NCBI RefSeq assembly: GCF_009498235.1
Contig: NZ_CP044205.1
Coordinates: 3,969,389 to 4,033,388 of the forward strand
DNA from: Candidatus Methylospira mobilis
GTDB taxonomy: Bacteria > Pseudomonadota > Gammaproteobacteria > Methylococcales > Methylococcaceae
DNA length: 64,000 bases
Reading direction: 5' to 3'
Positions 60,815 through 64,000 of this stretch are shown here, piece after piece. The stretch's first letter is position 1. Each line of letters opens with the position of its first letter. The notes under the pieces were generated by a model. That model was not told the origin of the DNA. It made no database searches and saw nothing but the letters and a program-made list of their open reading frames with translations. A program made the translations under genes and the position numbers.

Positions 60815-63118
60815 ATGAGCCAGAACCTGGTCATTGTTGAATCCCCTGCGAAAGCCAAAACCATAGAAAAATATCTGGGCAAGGATTTCCATGTTTTGGC
60901 TTCCTACGGCCATATTCGCGACCTGGTGCCCAAAGAGGGTGCGGTAGACCCGGAACACGACTTTGCGATGAAGTACGAGGTCATCGAAAAAAACCAGCGC
61001 CATGTCCAGGCTATTGCTGCAGCGGCGAAAAAAGCCGACGCGCTGTATCTGGCGACCGACCCGGACCGCGAAGGCGAAGCCATTTCATGGCATTTGTACG
61101 AAATACTGAAGGAAAAAAAACTGCTCAAGGACAAACCGGTGCATCGCGTGGTTTTTCACGAAATAACCAAACGCGCAATCACCGAAGCCATTGCCAATCC
61201 CGCAGAACTTTCCATTGACCTGATCAACGCCCAGCAAGCCCGGCGTGCGCTGGATTACCTGGTCGGATTCAAACTGTCGCCGCTGCTGTGGAAGAAAATA
61301 CGGCGAGGACTATCCGCCGGACGCGTACAAAGCCCCGCGCTCAGAATGATCGTGGAGCGCGAAGCGGAGATTGCCGCGTTTCAAACGCGCGAGTACTGGA
61401 CCATCGAATCGGTATCCTCTACGGATGGGCACTCGTTCAAGGCGCGCCTGACTTATTATCAGGACGAAAAGATCGAGCAATTCAGTATCGTCAATGAAGA
61501 ACAGGCCTACGGCATCAGAGACCGGCTGCTGGAGTTGGCTCAGGGCCATCTCGTCGTGGAAAAAGTAGAAGAAAAGGAACGCAAACGCAACCCGGCGGCG
61601 CCCTTCACCACATCCACATTGCAGCAGGAAGCCGCACGCAAACTCGGATTCACCACGCGCCGGACCATGAGCGTCGCGCAACAGCTCTATGAAGGTATCG
61701 ATCTTGGCGGCGAGAGCGTCGGCCTGATCAGCTACATGCGCACCGACTCGGTCAATCTGGCCAATGAAGCGGTACAGGAAATACGCGATCTCATCGCCCA
61801 GCGCTTTGGCAAGGCCAACGTACCCGGCACGCCGCGCACTTACAAAACCAAAAGCAAAAACGCCCAGGAAGCGCACGAAGCCATCCGCCCCACATCCGCA
61901 ATGCGCGCTCCGGAACAAGTCAAACCGCATCTGAGTCCGGACCAGTTCAAACTGTACCAGCTGATATGGAAACGCACAGTTGCCTGCCAGATGATACACG
62001 CCACTATCGGCACAACGGCGGTCGATCTGCAATGCGGAGAACGGAATATACTACGCGCCACCGGTTCGACCGTCATCAACCCGGGCTTCATGGCCGTCTA
62101 CCTGGAAGGCAGGGACGACGCGCCCGCAGGCGATGAAGATGAAAGTTTTTTACCCGCCCTGAAGCAAGGGCAGCGTGTGGAACTGCTCGATCTGATCGCA
62201 GGACAGCATTTTACCGAACCACCACCCCGCTATACGGAAGCCAGTCTGGTCAAAACGCTTGAAGAGTTCGGCATCGGCCGTCCGTCGACCTACGCCTCCA
62301 TTATTTCGACGCTGCAGCAACGGCGCTACGTCGAGCTGGACAACAAACGCTTCGTACCGACCGATGTCGGAACCATCGTCAACAAATTTCTTACCGAGCA
62401 TTTTACCCAGTACGTCGATTATCACTTTACAGCCAATCTGGAAGACGAACTTGACGCGGTCTCTCGCGGCGAAAAAAACTGGATACCGCTGCTGAAAGAC
62501 TTCTGGGGACCGTTCCAGTCGCTGATAACCGAAAAAGACGGCAGCCTGAAACGTGCAGATGTGACGCACGAAGCCATCGAAGAAGCTTGTCCGCAATGCG
62601 GCGGGCCACTGTCGATACGCCTTGGACGCAACGGACGCTTTATCGGCTGTAACAGCTACCCGACCTGCAAATACACCCGCAACCTTAACGACGACAGCGC
62701 CCCCGCGGAACCGGAAGTGGTGGAAGGCCGCACCTGCCCGCTATGCGACGCCCAACTGGTGGTCAAAACCGGACGTTACGGCAAGTTTATCGGCTGCAGC
62801 GGCTACCCGACCTGCAAGCACATAGAACCGCTGGAAAAACCGCAGGATACCGGCATCATCTGTCCGGTATGTGGAAAGGGCAACCTGACGCAACGCAAAT
62901 CGCGTTTTGGAAAACTGTTTTATTCGTGCTCGACCTATCCCGGCTGCACTTATGCAGTGTGGAACCCCCCTCTGGGCGAACCCTGCCCCAATTGCCGCTG
63001 GCCGATACTGACGCTGAAAACCACCAAACGCAGAGGCACTGAAAAAGTCTGCCCGCAAAAGGAATGCGGCTACGCCACCCCATACGAGGGAGACATCAAC
63101 AGCGCGGAACCAGCTTGA
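60815..63118 (+). CDS. topA: DNA topoisomerase I
   Basis: About 767 residues from the ATG at 60815 (SQNLVIVESPAKAKTIEKYL); an earlier in-frame Met lacks homology. The Toprim domain has DPDREGEAISWHLYEILKEK, the active-site Tyr is in GLISYMRTDSVNLANEAVQ, and the C-terminal region has zinc ribbons with paired CxxC motifs: CPQCGGPLSIRLGRNGRFIG, CPLCDAQLVVKTGRYGKFIG and CPVCGKGNLTQRKSRFGKLF, plus CPNCRW. It relaxes negative supercoils. The TsaC gene overlaps its stop. Confidence 0.97.
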   Translation: MSQNLVIVESPAKAKTIEKYLGKDFHVLASYGHIRDLVPKEGAVDPEHDFAMKYEVIEKNQRHVQAIAAAAKKADALYLATDPDREGEAISWHLYEILKEKKLLKDKPVHRVVFHEITKRAITEAIANPAELSIDLINAQQARRALDYLVGFKLSPLLWKKIRRGLSAGRVQSPALRMIVEREAEIAAFQTREYWTIESVSSTDGHSFKARLTYYQDEKIEQFSIVNEEQAYGIRDRLLELAQGHLVVEKVEEKERKRNPAAPFTTSTLQQEAARKLGFTTRRTMSVAQQLYEGIDLGGESVGLISYMRTDSVNLANEAVQEIRDLIAQRFGKANVPGTPRTYKTKSKNAQEAHEAIRPTSAMRAPEQVKPHLSPDQFKLYQLIWKRTVACQMIHATIGTTAVDLQCGERNILRATGSTVINPGFMAVYLEGRDDAPAGDEDESFLPALKQGQRVELLDLIAGQHFTEPPPRYTEASLVKTLEEFGIGRPSTYASIISTLQQRRYVELDNKRFVPTDVGTIVNKFLTEHFTQYVDYHFTANLEDELDAVSRGEKNWIPLLKDFWGPFQSLITEKDGSLKRADVTHEAIEEACPQCGGPLSIRLGRNGRFIGCNSYPTCKYTRNLNDDSAPAEPEVVEGRTCPLCDAQLVVKTGRYGKFIGCSGYPTCKHIEPLEKPQDTGIICPVCGKGNLTQRKSRFGKLFYSCSTYPGCTYAVWNPPLGEPCPNCRWPILTLKTTKRRGTEKVCPQKECGYATPYEGDINSAEPA

Positions 63119-63666
63119 CGCCGTTCCGCAGCCAACTGGCCGTCCGGCATTTGCGCAACGGCGGAATTCTCGCCTACCCTACGGAAGCAGTGTATGGTCT
63201 GGGCTGCGATCCGCTCAACGCCGATGCGGTGGAGCGGCTGCTGGCCCTAAAACAACGTCATTACGGAATGGGCTTGATCCTGATCGCCGCAGCCATGGAG
63301 CAATTGGGGCCGTACATCCAGCCGCTTGACGCCGACACAGACAAACGCTTGCAATCCAGCTGGCCGGGGCCGGTTACCTGGATATTGCCGGCGCAAATCT
63401 GGGTTCCCCCCTGGTTAACCGGAGCAAGTCATGAACTGGCTCTCAGGGTAACGGCCCATCCCGGCTGCGTGGCGCTTTGCAAAGCCTTCGGCGGACCGCT
63501 GATTTCAACCAGCGCCAACCCGCACGGCTCCGTCCCGGCAAAAACGGCTCATAGGACACGAAGATACTTTCCGCATGCCGATTTGCATTTTTTTCCGGGC
63601 AATATCGGCGAGCTTCAATATCCCACGCGCATCATTCATGCGCAGAGTGGGCGAAGTTTGAGATAA
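63115..63666 (+). CDS. tsaC: Threonylcarbamoyl-AMP synthase (TsaC/YrdC)
   Basis: About 183 residues from TTG at 63115, which shares TTGA with the topA stop; a longer frame to 63064 runs through topA. The YrdC motifs are present: GGILAYPTEAVYGLGCDPLN, LLALKQRHYGMGLILIAAAM (KxR), SWPGPVTWILPA, LALRVTAHPGCVAL and GPLISTSANPHGSVPAKTAH. It makes threonylcarbamoyl-AMP for t6A37 of tRNA. The length fits the short TsaC type. Confidence 0.95.
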   Translation: MTPFRSQLAVRHLRNGGILAYPTEAVYGLGCDPLNADAVERLLALKQRHYGMGLILIAAAMEQLGPYIQPLDADTDKRLQSSWPGPVTWILPAQIWVPPWLTGASHELALRVTAHPGCVALCKAFGGPLISTSANPHGSVPAKTAHRTRRYFPHADLHFFPGNIGELQYPTRIIHAQSGRSLR

Positions 63667-63692
63667 TAAAACAAAGCATGACAGAACCAGGC

Positions 63693-63722
63693 TTGACACA
63701 TCCGGGGCTAGCTCCCTACGAT
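63693..63722 (+). promoter_or_regulatory. Promoter ahead of ispB
   Basis: TTGACA (63693-63698) and TACGAT (63717-63722) with an 18-bp spacer, a near-consensus sigma-70 promoter. It lies after the ATG at 63678, so it argues that the real ispB start is further downstream. Confidence 0.55.
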
Positions 63723-63812
63723 ACCGAAATGCGCAATCAAAAACCCAGCCATCTTCCTATTCGCATGACCATAACCGCTGCGCCAGAGAGTACACCGACA
63801 CAGGAAAACGTC

Positions 63813-64000
63813 TTGAAACAGGATTTTTTCGCCATTCAAAATCTGATCAGTCCGGAAAAAGCGGCTACGGATGCGCTGATTATTCGCGAACTCAGTTCCG
63901 ATGTGATACTGATCAATCAAATTGGTCACTACATCGTCAACAGCGGCGGGAAAAGGCTGCGTCCCACACTGCTGCTGCTGACGGCAAAAGCGCTCAACTA
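63813..64000 (+). CDS. ispB: Polyprenyl diphosphate synthase IspB, start of gene
   Basis: The frame runs off the right edge. It reads KQDFFAIQNLISPEKAATDA, IIRELSSDVILINQIGHYIV and NSGGKRLRPTLLLLTAKALN, the N-terminus of long-chain polyprenyl synthases (octaprenyl or similar), used for ubiquinone side chains. TTG at 63813 follows CAGGAAAA and gives a normal-length N-terminus. The frame extends to ATG 63678, but a promoter inside that extension argues against it. The first DDxxD motif would lie past the edge. Confidence 0.85.
   Translation, partial: MKQDFFAIQNLISPEKAATDALIIRELSSDVILINQIGHYIVNSGGKRLRPTLLLLTAKALN

Noticed and set aside
63678-63812. ispB start at ATG 63678
   Set aside because: A near-consensus promoter lies inside this extension, and the extra 45 residues do not resemble IspB N-termini.

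Overview
The window reads as chromosome of a gammaproteobacterial methanotroph or methylotroph, most likely order Methylococcales. Three things suggest this. One operon links methylofuran/methanofuran-type genes (mfnD, mfnF, mfnE) with pabB, next to a HisA-like gene of the kind found in tetrahydromethanopterin C1-transfer clusters. The order def / exported protein / dprA / smg / topA / tsaC beside fmt-rsmB is typical of Gammaproteobacteria. The core is GC-rich. Species cannot be named from the sequence alone.

Layout. 1-5.7 kb: the end of a multicopper oxidase, a decayed RHH/PIN toxin-antitoxin (TA) pair and the helicase gene hrpA. 5.7-19 kb: an accessory island. It holds seven TA or TA-like loci (two look intact, five are broken), duplicated gene scraps, dispersed repeats, a group II intron-like scrap, an IS66 remnant, and a small operon (AhpD-like, GNAT, AzoR-like) divergent from a MocR regulator. 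Its centre is an AT-rich pair of overlapping reverse transcriptase genes (13.2-16.3 kb) that I read as a DRT3 anti-phage system. Directly downstream lies a foldable RNA region with an unpaired CACACACAC tract, which I propose is the DRT3 template RNA.

19-33 kb: ordinary metabolic and transport genes (DUF2157, EamA exporter, DJ-1/PfpI and GlxA-type regulator, a second MocR regulator, transglutaminase-like gene plus class III aminotransferase with a structured leader, lipocalin, M20 peptidase plus GNAT, DUF4139, AI-2E transporter). 33.5-37.3 kb: a complete 3,867-bp transposon (serine resolvase, TniA-type transposase, TniB-like ATPase) with 238-bp inverted repeats and a 6-bp target duplication. 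It is inserted in an already dead IS4-type transposase gene.

37.8-50.5 kb: VOC proteins, YchJ, Uma2-type nuclease, stomatin/NfeD pair, the C1-cofactor operon (43.2-48 kb), an IscS/IscA pair and a rhodanese. 50.5-64 kb: methyltransferase, NtrX/NtrY, DUF4390, rsmB, fmt and def on the minus strand, then an exported protein, dprA, smg, topA, tsaC and the start of ispB on the plus strand.

How the parts work together. pabB supplies p-aminobenzoate, needed for both folate and (tetrahydro)methanopterin, and shares an operon with methylofuran-type genes, so the operon looks devoted to C1 cofactors. The 5.7-19 kb stretch looks like a defence/TA island undergoing decay in which DRT3 and two TA pairs are still open.
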